Source of the DNA: Xanthostigma xanthostigma | Taxonomy: Eukaryota; Arthropoda; Insecta; Raphidioptera; Raphidiidae | NCBI GenBank assembly: GCA_963575645.1 | Contig: OY754466.1 | Span: 32,768,001-32,832,000, forward strand | Direction: 5' to 3' | DNA: 64,000 nucleotides | Notes under the pieces: model-generated | The model's database searches: none | Seen by the model: the letters and a program-made list of their open reading frames with translations, nothing else | Told to the model about the DNA's origin: nothing | In this document: positions 52,246-64,000 of the stretch, one piece after another | How the letters are laid out: every line of letters starts with the position of its first letter | Position numbering within the stretch: the stretch's first letter is position 1 | Program-made: the position numbers and the translations under genes

Positions 52246-55200
52246 CGAGTCCTTATTGGCAAAATTGCTTTATTTCATGAAGGTAAGTCTATTTACACTA
52301 TAACATTCAGGTTTGGATCATTCTCTCATAAGAAAATGCAAACTGCATATTAACCATTTTTTAAACGCTGACAAGCAGTTTTTACATGCTTTATGACAAT
52401 TAGACGCAAATGAGTCTTTAGGCAAAATTGCTTTATTTCATGAATGTAAGTCTATTTAGACTATAAGATTCAGGTTTGGATCATTCTCTCATAAGAAAAT
52501 GTAAACTGCATATTAACCATTATTTTAACGCAGACAAGCAGTTTTTACATGCTTCACGACAATTGCGTGCAAATGAATCCTTATAGGCAAAATTGCGTTA
52601 TTTTACAAAGGTAAGTCTATTTTCACTATAACATTCAGGTTTGGATCGTTCTCTCATAAGAAAATGCAAACTGCATATTAACTATTATTTTAACGCATAA
52701 AAGCAGTTTTTACATGCTTTATGACAATTAGGGGCAAATGAGTCCTTATAGGCAAAATTGCTTTATTTCATTAAGGTAAGTATATTTAGACTATAACATT
52801 CAGGTTTGGATCATTCTCTCATAAGAAAATGCAAACTGCATATTAACCATTATTTTAACGCTGACAAGCAGTTTTTACATGCTTTACGACAATTAGGTGC
52901 AAATGAGTCCTTATAGGCAAAATTGCTTTATTTCATGAGGGTAAGTCTATTTACACTATAACATTCAGGTTTGGATCATTCTCTCATAAGAAAATGCAAA
53001 CTGCATATTAAAAATTATTTCAACGCACACAAGCAGTTTTTACATGCTTTATGACAATTGGGGGCAAATAAGTCCTTATAGGCAAAATTGCTTTATTTCA
53101 TGAAGGTAAGTCTATTTACACTATAACATTCAGGTTTGGATCATTCTCTCATAAGAAAATGCAAACTGCATATTAACTATTAGTTTAACGCATACAAGCA
53201 GTTTTTACAAGCTTTATGACAATTAGGTGCAAATGAGTCCTTATAGGCAAAATTGCTTTATTTCATGAGGGTTAGTCTATTTACACTATAACATTTAGGT
53301 TTGGATCATTCTCTCATAAGAAAATGCAAACTGCATATTTACTATCATTTTAACGCATTTAAGCAGTTTTTACATGCTTTATGACAATTAGGTGCAAAAA
53401 AGTCCTTATAGGCAAAATTGCTTTATTTCATGAGGGTAAGTCTATTTACACTATATCATTCAGGTTTGGATTATTCTCTCATAAGAAAATGCAAACTGCA
53501 TATTAACCATTATTTTAACGCTGACAAGCAGTTTTTACATGCTTTATGACAATTAGACGCAAATGAGTCTTTAGGCAAAATTGCTTTATTTCATGAATGT
53601 AAGTCTATTTAGACTATAAGATTCAGGTTTGGATCATTCTCTCATAAGAAAATGTAAACTGCATATTAACCATTATTTTAACGCAGACAAGCAGTTTTTA
53701 CATGCTTCACGACAATTGCGTGCAAATGAATCCTTATAGGCAAAATTGCTTTATTTCATGAATGTAAGTCTATTTAGACTATAAGATTCAGGTTTGGATC
53801 ATTCTCTCATAAGAAAATGTAAACTGCATATTAACCATTATTTTAACGCAGACAAGCAGTTTTTACATGCTTCACGACAATTGCGTGCAAATGAATCCTT
53901 ATAGGCAAAATTGCGTTATTTTACAAAGGTAAGTCTATTTTCACTATAACATTCAGGTTTGGATCGTTCTCTCATAAGAAAATGCAAACTGCATATTAAC
54001 TATTATTTTAACGCATAAAAGCAGTTTTTACATGCTTTATGACAATTAGGGGCAAATGAGTCCTTATAGGCAAAATTGCTTTATTTCATTAAGGTAAGTA
54101 TATTTAGACTATAACATTCAGGTTTGGATCATTCTCTCATAAGAAAATGCAAACTGCATATTAACCATTATTTTAACGCTGACAAGCAGTTTTTACATGC
54201 TTTACGACAATTAGGTGCAAATGAGTCCTTATAGGCAAAATTGCTTTATTTCATGAGGGTAAGTCTATTTACACTATAACATTCAGGTTTGGATCATTCT
54301 CTCATAAGAAAATGCAAACTGCATATTAAAAATTATTTCAACGCACACAAGCAGTTTTTACATGCTTTATGACAATTGGGGGCAAATAAGTCCTTATAGG
54401 CAAAATTGCTTTATTTCATGAAGGTAAGTCTATTTACACTATAACATTCAGGTTTGGATCATTCTCTCATAAGAAAATGCAAACTGCATATTAACTATTA
54501 GTTTAACGCATACAAGCAGTTTTTACAAGCTTTATGACAATTAGGTGCAAATGAGTCCTTATAGGCAAAATTGCTTTATTTCATGAGGGTTAGTCTATTT
54601 ACACTATAACATTTAGGTTTGGATCATTCTCTCATAAGAAAATGCAAACTGCATATTTACTATCATTTTAACGCATTTAAGCAGTTTTTACATGCTTTAT
54701 GACAATTAGGTGCAAAAAAGTCCTTATAGGCAAAATTGCTTTATTTCATGAGGGTAAGTCTATTTACACTATAACATTCAGGTTTGGATTATTCTCTCAT
54801 AAGAAAATGCAAACTGCATATTAACCATTATTTTAACGCTGACAAGCAGTTTTTACATGCTTTATGACAATTAGACGCAAATGAGTCTTTAGGCAAAATT
54901 GCTTTATTTCATGAATGTAAGTCTATTTAGACTATAAGATTCAGGTTTGGATCATTCTCTCATAAGAAAATGTAAACTGCATATTAACCATTATTTTAAC
55001 GCAGACAAGCAGTTTTTACATGCTTCACAATTGCGTGCAAATGAATCCTTATAGGCAAAATTGCGTTATTTTACAAAGGTAAGTCTATTTTCACTATAAC
55101 ATTCAGGTTTGGATCGTTCTCTCATAAGAAAATGCAAACTGCATATTAACTATTATTTTAACGCATAAAAGCAGTTTTTACATGCTTTATGACAATTAGG

Positions 55201-55990
55201 GGCAAATGAGTCCTTATAGGCAAAATTGCTTTATTTCATTAAGGTAAGTATATTTAGACTATAACATTCAGGTTTGGATCATTCTCTCATAAGAAAATGC
55301 AAACTGCATATTAACCATTATTTTAACGCTGACAAGCAGTTTTTACATGCTTTACGACAATTAGGTGCAAATGAGTCCTTATAGGCAAAATTGCTTTATT
55401 TCATGAGGGTAAGTCTATTTACACTATAACATTCAGGTTTGGATCATTCTCTCATAAGAAAATGCAAACTGCATATTAAAAATTATTTCAACGCACACAA
55501 GCAGTTTTTACATGCTTTATGACAATTGGGGGCAAATAAGTTCTTATAGGCAAAATTGCTTTATTTCATGAAGGTAAGTCTATTTACACTATAACATTCA
55601 GGTTTGGATCATTCTCTCATAAGAAAATGCAAACTGCATATTAACTATTAGTTTAACGCATACAAGCAGTTTTTACAAGCTTTATGACAATTAGGTGCAA
55701 ATGAGTCCTTATAGGCAAAATTGCTTTATTTCATGAGGGTTAGTCTCTTTACACTATAACATTTAGGTTTGGATCATTCTCTCATAAGAAAATGCAAACT
55801 GCATATTTACTATCATTTTAACGCATTTAAGCAGTTTTTACATGCTTTATGACAATTAGGTGCAAAAAAGTCCTTATAGGCAAAATTGCTTTATTTCATG
55901 AGGGTAAGTCTATTTACACTATAACATTCAGGTTTGGATTATTCTCTCATAAGAAAATGCAAACTGCATATTAACCATTATTTTAACGCA
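51253..55990. repeat. Expanded 6/7/8-monomer higher-order repeats in super-repeat copy 2
   Basis: The TA-deleted GAGTCTTTAGGC marker occurs at about 51424, 52412, 53565 and 54883, with spacings of 988, 1,153 and 1,318 bp (6, 7 and 8 monomers, each minus 2). The corresponding part of copy 1 has only two markers, 1,153 bp apart. The last unit carries the same 3-bp loss (55022) as 42821, so it is the counterpart of the second unit of copy 1. Confidence 0.87.
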
Positions 55991-58532
55991 TACAAGCAGT
56001 TTTTACATGCTTTATGACAATTAGGGGCAAATGAGTCCTTATAGGCTAAACTGCTTTATTTCATGAAGGTTAGTCTATTTACACTATAACATTCAGGTTT
56101 GGATCATTCTCTCATAAGAAAATGCAAACTGCATATTAACCATTATTTTAACGCAGACAAGCAGTTTTTACATGCTTCACGACAATTGCGTGCAAATGAG
56201 TCCTTATAGGCAAAATTGCTTTATTTTACAAAGGAAAGACTATTTACACTATAACATTCAGGTTTGGATCATTCTCTCATAAGAAAATGCAAACTGCATA
56301 TTAACCATTATTTTAACGCATACAAGCAGTTTTTACAAGCTTTATGACAATTAGGTGCAAATGAGTCTATATAGGCAAAATTGCTTTATTTCATGAGGGT
56401 TAGTCTATTTACACTATAACATTTAGGTTAGGATCATTCTTTCATAAGAAAATGCAAACTGCATATTTACTATCATTTTAACGCATACAAGCAGTTTTTA
56501 CATGCTTTATGACAATTAGGTGCAAATGAGTCCTTATAGGCAAAATTGCTTTATTTCATGAGGGTAAGTCTATTTACACTATAACATTCAGGTTTGGATC
56601 ATTCTCTCATAAGAAAATGCAAACTGCATATTAACCATTATTTTAACGCATACAAGCAGTTTTTACATGCTTTATGACAATTAGGGGCAAATGGGTCCTT
56701 ATAGGCAAAATTGCTTTATTTCATGAAGGTTAGTCTATTTACACTATAACATTCAGGTTTGGATTATTCTCTCAAAAGAAAATGCAAACTGCATATTAAC
56801 CATTATTTTAACGCAGACAAGCAGTTTTTACATGCTTCACGACAATTGCGTTCAAATGAGTCCTTATAGGCAAAATTGCTTTATTTTACAAAGGTAAGTC
56901 TATTTACACTATAACATTCAGGTTTGGATCATTCTCTCATAAGAAAATGCAAACTGCATATTAACCATTATTTTAACGCATACAAGCAGTTTTTACATGC
57001 TTTATGACAATTAGGGGCAAATGAGTCCTTATAGGCAAAATTGCTTTATTTCATTAGGGTAAGTCTATTTACACTATAACATTCAGGTTTGGATCTTTCT
57101 CTCATAAGAAAATGCAAACTGCATATTAGCCATTATTTAAACGCAGACAAGCAGTTTTTACATGCTTTACGACAATTAGGTGCAAATGAGTCTTTATAGG
57201 CAAAATTGCTTTATTTCATGAGGGTAAGTCTATTTACACTATAACATTTAGGTTTGGATCATTCTTTCATAAGAAAATGCAAACTGCATATTTACTATAA
57301 TTTTAACGCATACAAGCAGTTTTTACATGCTTTATGACTATTAGGGGCAAACGAGTCCTTATAGGCAAAATTGCTTTATTTCATGAAGGTTAGTCTATTT
57401 ACACTATAACATTCAGGTTTGGATCATTCTCTCATAAGAAAATGCAAACTGCATATTAACCATTTTTTTAACGCTGACAAGCAGTTTTTACATGCTTTAT
57501 GACAATTAGACGCAAATGAGTCTTTATAGGCAAAATTGCTTTATTTCATGAAGGTAAGTCTATTTAGACTATAAGATTCAGGTTTGGATCATTCTCTCAT
57601 AAGAAAATGTAAACTGCATATTAACCATTATTTTAACGCAGACAAGCAGTTTTTACATGCTTCACGACAATTGCGTGCAAATGAGTCCTTATAGGCAAAA
57701 TTGCGTTATTTTACAAAGGTAAGTCTATTTTCACTATAACATTCAGGTTTGGATCGTTCTCTCATAAGAAAATGCAAACTGCATATTAACTATTATTTTA
57801 ACGCATACAAGCAGTTTTTACATGCTTTATGAAAATTAGGTGCAAATGAGTCCTTATAGGCAAAATTGCTTTATTTCATGAGGGTTAGTCTATTTACACT
57901 ATAACATTTAGGTTTGGATCATTCTCTCATAAGGAAATGCAAACTGCATATTTACTATCATTTTAACGCTTACAAGCAGTTTTTACATGCTTTATGACAA
58001 TTAGGTGCAAATAAGTCCTTATAGGCAAAATTGCTTTATTTCATGAGGGTAAGTCTATTTACACTATAACATTCAGGTTTGGATCATTCTCTAATAAGAA
58101 AATGCAAACTGCATATTAACCATTATTTTAACGCATACAAGCAGTTTTTACATGCTTTATGACAATTAGGGGCAAATAAGTCCTTATAGGCAAAATTGCT
58201 TTATTTCGTGAAGGTAAGTCTATTTACACTATAACATTCAGGTTTGTATCATTCTCTCATAAGAAAATGCAAACTGCATATTAACCATTATTTTAACGCA
58301 GACAAGCAGTTTTTACATGCTTCACGACAATTGCGTGCAAATGAGTCCTTATAGGCAAAATTGCGTTATTTTACAAAGGTAAGTCTATTTTCACTATAAC
58401 ATTCAGGTTTGGATCGTTCTCTCATAAGAAAATGCAAACTGCATATTAACCATTATTTTAACGCATACAAGCAGTTTTTACATGCTTTATGACAATTAGG
58501 GGCAAATGAGTCCTTATAGGCAAAATTGCTTT
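53739..58532. repeat. ~9.9-kb super-repeat, part B, copy 2
   Basis: Counterpart of 41538-46331. Its left edge lies in a monomer that appears twice in a row (GAATCCTTATAGGCAAAATT, then TTTCATGAATGTAAGTC), a one-monomer duplication not found in copy 1. Confidence 0.9.
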
Positions 58533-61500
58533 TTTTCATTAAGGTAAGTCTATTTAGACTATAACATTCAGGTTTGGATCATTCTCTCATAAGAAAATGC
58601 AAACTGCATATTAACCATTATTTTAACCCTGACAAGCAGTTTTTACATGCTTTACGACAATTAGGTGCAAATGAGTCCTTATAGGCAAAATTGCTTTATT
58701 TCATGAAGGGTAAGTCTATTTACACTATAACATTCAGGTTTGGATCATTCTCTCATAAGAAAATGCAAACTGCATATTAACCATTATTTTAACGCATACA
58801 AGCAGTTTTTACATGCTTTATGACAATTAGGGGCAAATAAGTCCTTATAGGCAAAATTGCTTTATTTTGTGAAGGTAAGTCTATTTACACTATAACATTC
58901 AGGTTTGGATCATTCTCTCATAAGAAAATGCAAACTGCATATTAACCATTATTTTAACGCAGACAAGCAGTTTTTACATGCTTTACGACAATTAGGTGCA
59001 AATGAGTCCTTATAGGCAAAATTGCTTTATTTCATGAGGGTTAGTCTATTTACACTATATCATTTAGGTTTGGATCATTCTCTCATAAGAAAATGCAAAC
59101 TGCATATTTACTATCATTTTAACGCTTACAAGCAGTTTTTACATGCTTTATGACAATTAGGTGCAAATAAGTCCTTATAGGCAAAATTGCTTTATTTCAT
59201 GAGGGTAAGTCTATTTACACTATAACATTCAGGTTTGGATCATTCTCTCATAAGAAAATGCAAACTGCATATTAACCATTCTTTTAACGCATACAAGCAG
59301 TTTTTACATGCTTTATGACAATTAGGGGCAAATGGGTCCTTATAGGCAAAATTGCTTTATTTTACAACGGTTAGTCTATTTTCACTATAACATTCAGGTT
59401 TGGATCATTCTCTCATAAGAAAATGCAAACTGCATATTAACCATTATTTTAACGCATACAAGCAGTTTTTACATGCTTTATGACAATTAGGGGCACATGA
59501 GTCCTTATAGGCAAAATTGCTTTATTTCATGAAGGGTAAGTCTATTTACACTATAACATTCAGGTTTGGATCATTCTCTCATAAGAAAATGCAAACTGCA
59601 TATTTACTATCATTTTAACGCTTACAAGCAGTTTTTACATGCTTTATGACAATTAGGTGCAAATAAGTCCTTATAGGCAAAATTGCTTTATTTCATGAGG
59701 GTAAGTCTATTTACACTATAACATTCAGGTTTGGATCATTCTCTCATAAGAAAATGCAAACTGCATATTAACCAATCTTTTAACGCATACAAGCAGTTTT
59801 TACATGCTTTATGACAATTAGGGGCAAATGGGTCCTTATAGGCAAAATTGCTTTATTTTACAAAGGTAAGTCTATTTTCACTATAACATTCAGGTTTGGA
59901 TCATTCTCTCATAAGAAAATGCAAACTGCATATTAACCATTATTTTAACGCATACAAGCAGTTTTTACATGCTTTACGACAATTAGGTGCAAATGAGTCT
60001 TTATAGGCAAAATTGCTTTATTTCATGAGGGTAAGTCTATTAACACTATAACTTTCAGGTTTGGATCATTCTCTCATAAGAAAATGCAAACTGCATATTA
60101 ACCATTATTTTAACGCATACAAGCAGTTTTTACATGCTTTATGACAATTAGGGGCACATGAGTCCTTATAGGCAAAATTGCTTTATTTCATGAAGGGTAA
60201 GTCTATTTACACTATAACATTCAGGTTTGGATCATTCTCTCATAAGAAAATGCAAACTGCATATTAACCATTATTTTAACGCATACAAGCAGTTTTTACA
60301 TGCTTTATGACAATTAGGGGCACATGAGTCCTTATAGGCAAAATTGCTTTATTTCATGAAGGGTAAGTCTATTTACACTATAACATTCAGGTTTGGATCT
60401 TTCTCTCATAAGAAAATGCAAACTGCATATATACCATTATTTAAACGCAGACAAGCAGTTTTTACATGCTTTACGACAATTAGGTGCAAATGAGTCTTTA
60501 TAGGCAAAATTGCTTTATTTCACGAGGGTAAGTCTATTTACACTATAACATTCAGGTTTGGATCTTTCTCTCATAAGAAAATGCAAACTGCATATTAGCC
60601 ATTATTTAAACGCAGACAAGCAGTTTTTACATGCTTTACGACAATTAGGTGCAAATGAGTCTTTATAGGCAAAATTGCTTTATTTCATGAGGGTAAGTCT
60701 ATTTACACTATAACATTTAGGTTTGGATCATTCTTTCATAAGAAAATGCAAACTGCATATTTACTATCATTTTAACGCATACAAGCAGTTTTTACATGCT
60801 TTATGACTATTAGGGGCAAACAAGTCCTTATAGGCAAAATTGCTTTATTTCATGAAGGTTAGTCTATTTACACTATAACTTTCAGGTTTGGATCATTCTC
60901 TCATAAGAAAATGCAAACTGCATATTAACCATTTTTTTAACGCTGACAAGCAGTTTTTACATGCTTTATGACAATTAGACGCAAATGAGTCTTTATAGGC
61001 AAAATTGCTTTATTTCATGAAGGTAAGTCTATTTAGACTATAAGATTCAGGTTTGGATCATTCTCTCATAAGAAAATGTAAACTGCATATTAACCATTAT
61101 TTTAACGCTGACAAGCAGTTTTTACATGCTTTATGACAATTAGACGCAAATGAGTCTTTATAGGCAAAATTGCTTTATTTCATGAAGGTAAGTCTATTTA
61201 GACTATAAGATTCAGGTTTGGATCATTCTCTCATAAGAAAATGCAAACTGCATATTAACCATTTTTTTAACGCTGACAAGCAGTTTTTACATGCTTTATG
61301 ACAATTAGACGCAAATGAGTCCTTATAGGCAAAATTGCTTTATTTCATGAAGGTAAGTCTATTTACACTATAACATTCAGGTTTGGATCATTCTCTCATA
61401 AGAAAATGCAAACTGCATATTAACCATTTTTTTAACGCTGACAAGCAGTTTTTACATGGCTTTATGACAATTAGACGCAAATGAGTCTTTATAGGCAAAA

Positions 61501-64000
61501 TTGCTTTATTTCATGAAGGTAAGTCTATTTACACTATAACATTCAGGTTTGGATCATTCTCTCATAAGAAAATGTAAACTGCATATTAACCATTATTTTA
61601 ACGCTGACAAGCAGTTTTTACATGCTTTATGACAATTAGACGCAAATGAGTCTTTATAGGCAAAATTGCTTTATTTCATGAAGGTAAGTCTATTTAGACT
61701 ATAAGATTCAGGTTTGGATCATTCTCTCATAAGAAAATGCAAACTGCATATTAACCATTATTTTAACGCATACAAGCAGTTTTTACATGTCTTATGACAA
61801 TTAGGGGCACATAAGTCCTTATAGGCAAAATTGCTTTATTTCATGAAGGGTAAGTCTATTTACACTATAACATTCAGGTTTGGATCATTCTCTCATAAGA
61901 AAATGCAAACTGCATATTTACTATCATTTTAACGCTTACAAGCAGTTTTTACATGCTTTATGACAATTAGGTGCAAATAAGTCCTTATAGGCAAAATTGC
62001 TTTATTTCATGAGGGTAAGTCTATTTACACTATAAGATTCAGGTTTGGATCATTCTCTCATAAGAAAATGCAAACTGCATATTAACCATTCTTTTAACGC
62101 ATACAAGCAGTTTTTACATGCTTTATGACAATTAGGGGCGAATGGGTCCTTATAGGCAAAATTGCTTTATTTTACAAAGGTAAGTCTATTTTCACTATAA
62201 CATTCAGGTTTGGATCATTCTCTCATAAGAAAATGCAAACTGCATATTAACCATTATTTTAACGCATACAAGCAGTTTTTACATGCTTTACGACAATTAG
62301 GTGCAAATGAGTCTTTATAGGCAAAATTGCTTTATTTCATGAGGGTAAGTCTATTAACACTATAACTTTCAGGTTTGGATCATTCTCTCATAAGAAAATG
62401 CAAACTGCATATTAACCATTATTTTAACGCATACAAGCAGTTTTTACAAGCTTTATGACAATTAGGTGCAAATGAGTCCTTATAGGCAAAATTGCTTAAT
62501 TTCATGAGGGTTAGTCTATTTACACTATAACATTTAGGTTTGGATCATTCTTTCATAAGAAAATGCAAACTGCATATTTACTATCATTTTAACGCATACA
62601 AGCAGTTTTTACATGCTTTATGACAATTAGGTGCAAATGAGTCCTTATAGGCAAAATTGCTTTATTTCATGAGGGTTAGTCTATTTACACTATAACATTT
62701 AGGTTTGGATCATTCTTTCATAAGAAAATGCAAACTGCATATTTACTATTATTTTAACGCATACAAGCAGTTTTTACATGCTTTATGACAATTAGGTGCA
62801 AATGAGTCCTTATAGGCAAAATTGCTTTATTTCATGAGGGTAAGTCTATTTACACTATAACATTCAGGTTTGGATCATTCTCTCATAAGAAAATGCAAAC
62901 TGCATATTAACCATTATTTTAACGCATACATGCAGTTTTTACATGCTTTATGACAATTAGGGGCAAATGGGTCCTTATAGGCAAAATTGCTTTATTTCAT
63001 GAAGGTTAGTCTATTTACACTATAACATTCAGGTTTGGATTATTCTCTCAAAAGAAAATGCAAACTGCATATTAACCATTATTTTAACGCAGACAAGCAG
63101 TTTTTACATGCTTCACGACAATTGCGTGCAAATGAGTCCTTATAGGCAAAATTGCTTTATTTTACAAAGGTAAGTCTATTTACACTATAACATTCAGGTT
63201 TGGATCATTCTCTCATAAGAAAATGCAAACTGCATATTAACTATTAGTTTAACGCATACAAGCAGTTTTTACAAGCTTTATGACAATTAGGTGCAAATGA
63301 GTCTATATAGGCAAAATTGCCTAATTTCATGAGGGTTAGTCTATTTACACTATAACATTTAGGTTTGGATCATTCTTTCATAAGAAAATGCAAACTGCAT
63401 ATTTACTATTATTTTAACGCATACAAGCAGTTTTTACATGCTTTATGACAATTAGGTGCAAATGAGTCCTTATAGGCAAAATTGCTTTATTTCATGAGGG
63501 TAAGTCTATTTACACTATAACATTCAGGTTTGGATCATTCTCTCATAAGAAAATGCAAACTGCATATTAACCATTATTTTAACGCATACAAGCAGTTTTT
63601 ACATGCTTTATGACAATTAGGGGCAAATAGGTCCTTATAGGCAAAATTGCTTTATTTCATGAAGGTTAGTCTATTTACACTATAACATTCAGGTTTGGAT
63701 TATTCTCTCAAAAGAAAATGCAAACTGCATATTAACCATTATTTTAACGCAGACAAGCAGTTTTTACATGCTTCACGACAATTGCGTGCAAATGAGTCCT
63801 TATAGGCAAAATTGCTTTATTTTACAAAGGTAAGTCTATTTACACTATAACATTCAGGTTTGGATCATTCTCTCATAAGAAAATGCAAACTGCATATTAA
63901 CCATTATTTTAACGCATACAAGCAGTTTTTACATGCTTTATGACAATTAGGGGCAAATGAGTCCTTATAGGCAAAATTGCTTTATTTCATTAGGGTAAGT

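Larger units (their letters stand above)
24785..64000. repeat. 165-bp satellite array, right segment (~237 monomers)
   Basis: Continues the interrupted monomer at CTCATAAG and runs unbroken to the window end. Landmarks at 24919 and 63837 are 236 periods apart with a net loss of 22 bp from small indels. Monomer types are as on the left, but the order repeats over long distances, showing multi-monomer and multi-kilobase duplications (listed separately). No non-satellite insertion is seen in these 39 kb and no open frame of note. Confidence 0.98.

Noticed and set aside
1-64000. Telomeric repeat of the insect TTAGG type
   Set aside because: TTAGG appears once per monomer in ATTAGGNGC but never in tandem.
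1-64000. CENP-B box and hence a centromere call
   Set aside because: I found no match to the box pattern in the monomer variants examined, and satellite alone does not prove a centromere.
1-64000. A new multi-gene biological system
   Set aside because: I found no intact gene in the window; everything not explained by satellite lies in two non-coding or decayed insertions.

Overview
The window is almost entirely satellite DNA. About 61 kb of the 64 kb (roughly 95%) is one head-to-tail, AT-rich tandem repeat with a 165-bp monomer. I estimate about 370 monomers, and the array runs off both ends of the window. No working protein gene, tRNA, rRNA, CRISPR array or promoter can be supported. The sequence looks eukaryotic: a long satellite with higher-order structure, a Mutator-like (MULE) DNA transposon and a second, fold-back-like insertion. 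The MULE transposase remnant resembles families I know from insects, especially hemipterans such as aphids, so an insect is my best guess, held weakly. The satellite itself I do not recognise.

Layout. (1) 1-20778: satellite, about 126 monomers, with older, partly scrambled block duplications and one 87-bp truncated monomer near 9.3 kb. (2) 20779-22498: a 1,720-bp MULE-type element flanked by a 9-bp target-site duplication (ATTTTAACG). Its ends are inverted repeats built from tandem units of about 15 bp (ACGACAAAATCTCCCC-like). It holds a second, related array of GGACAAAATATCC units, a minisatellite of exactly ten 83-bp units, and on the minus strand an 85-codon remnant of the C-terminal end of a MULE transposase. 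(3) 22499-23618: 6.7 satellite monomers. (4) 23619-24784: a second insertion with a short GTAT-rich leader, six minisatellite units spaced alternately 157 and 118 bp, and a perfect 97-bp inverted repeat around a 23-bp spacer. (5) 24785-64000: about 237 satellite monomers.

The two insertions can be dated relative to the satellite. The same variant-marked monomers recur without the MULE at about 28.29, 30.59 and 35.21 kb, and without the second insertion at about 36.32 kb. These empty sites fix the boundaries and show that both elements are absent from the other copies of their block.

The right half shows recent, layered array growth. A block of about 9.9 kb (60 monomers) is tandemly duplicated: 36.4-42.35 kb matches 46.3-52.25 kb at an offset of 9,895 bp, and 41.54-46.33 kb matches 53.74-58.53 kb at an offset of 12,201 bp. 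The difference of 2,306 bp is accounted for exactly by three further expansions in the second copy, of 988, 1,153 and 165 bp (6, 7 and 1 monomers). Inside each copy lies a 10-monomer higher-order repeat of 1,651 bp, present twice.

Nothing here looks like a new enzyme or defence system. The points of interest are the satellite's growth history, the MULE with minisatellite-like ends, and the compound fold-back insertion.
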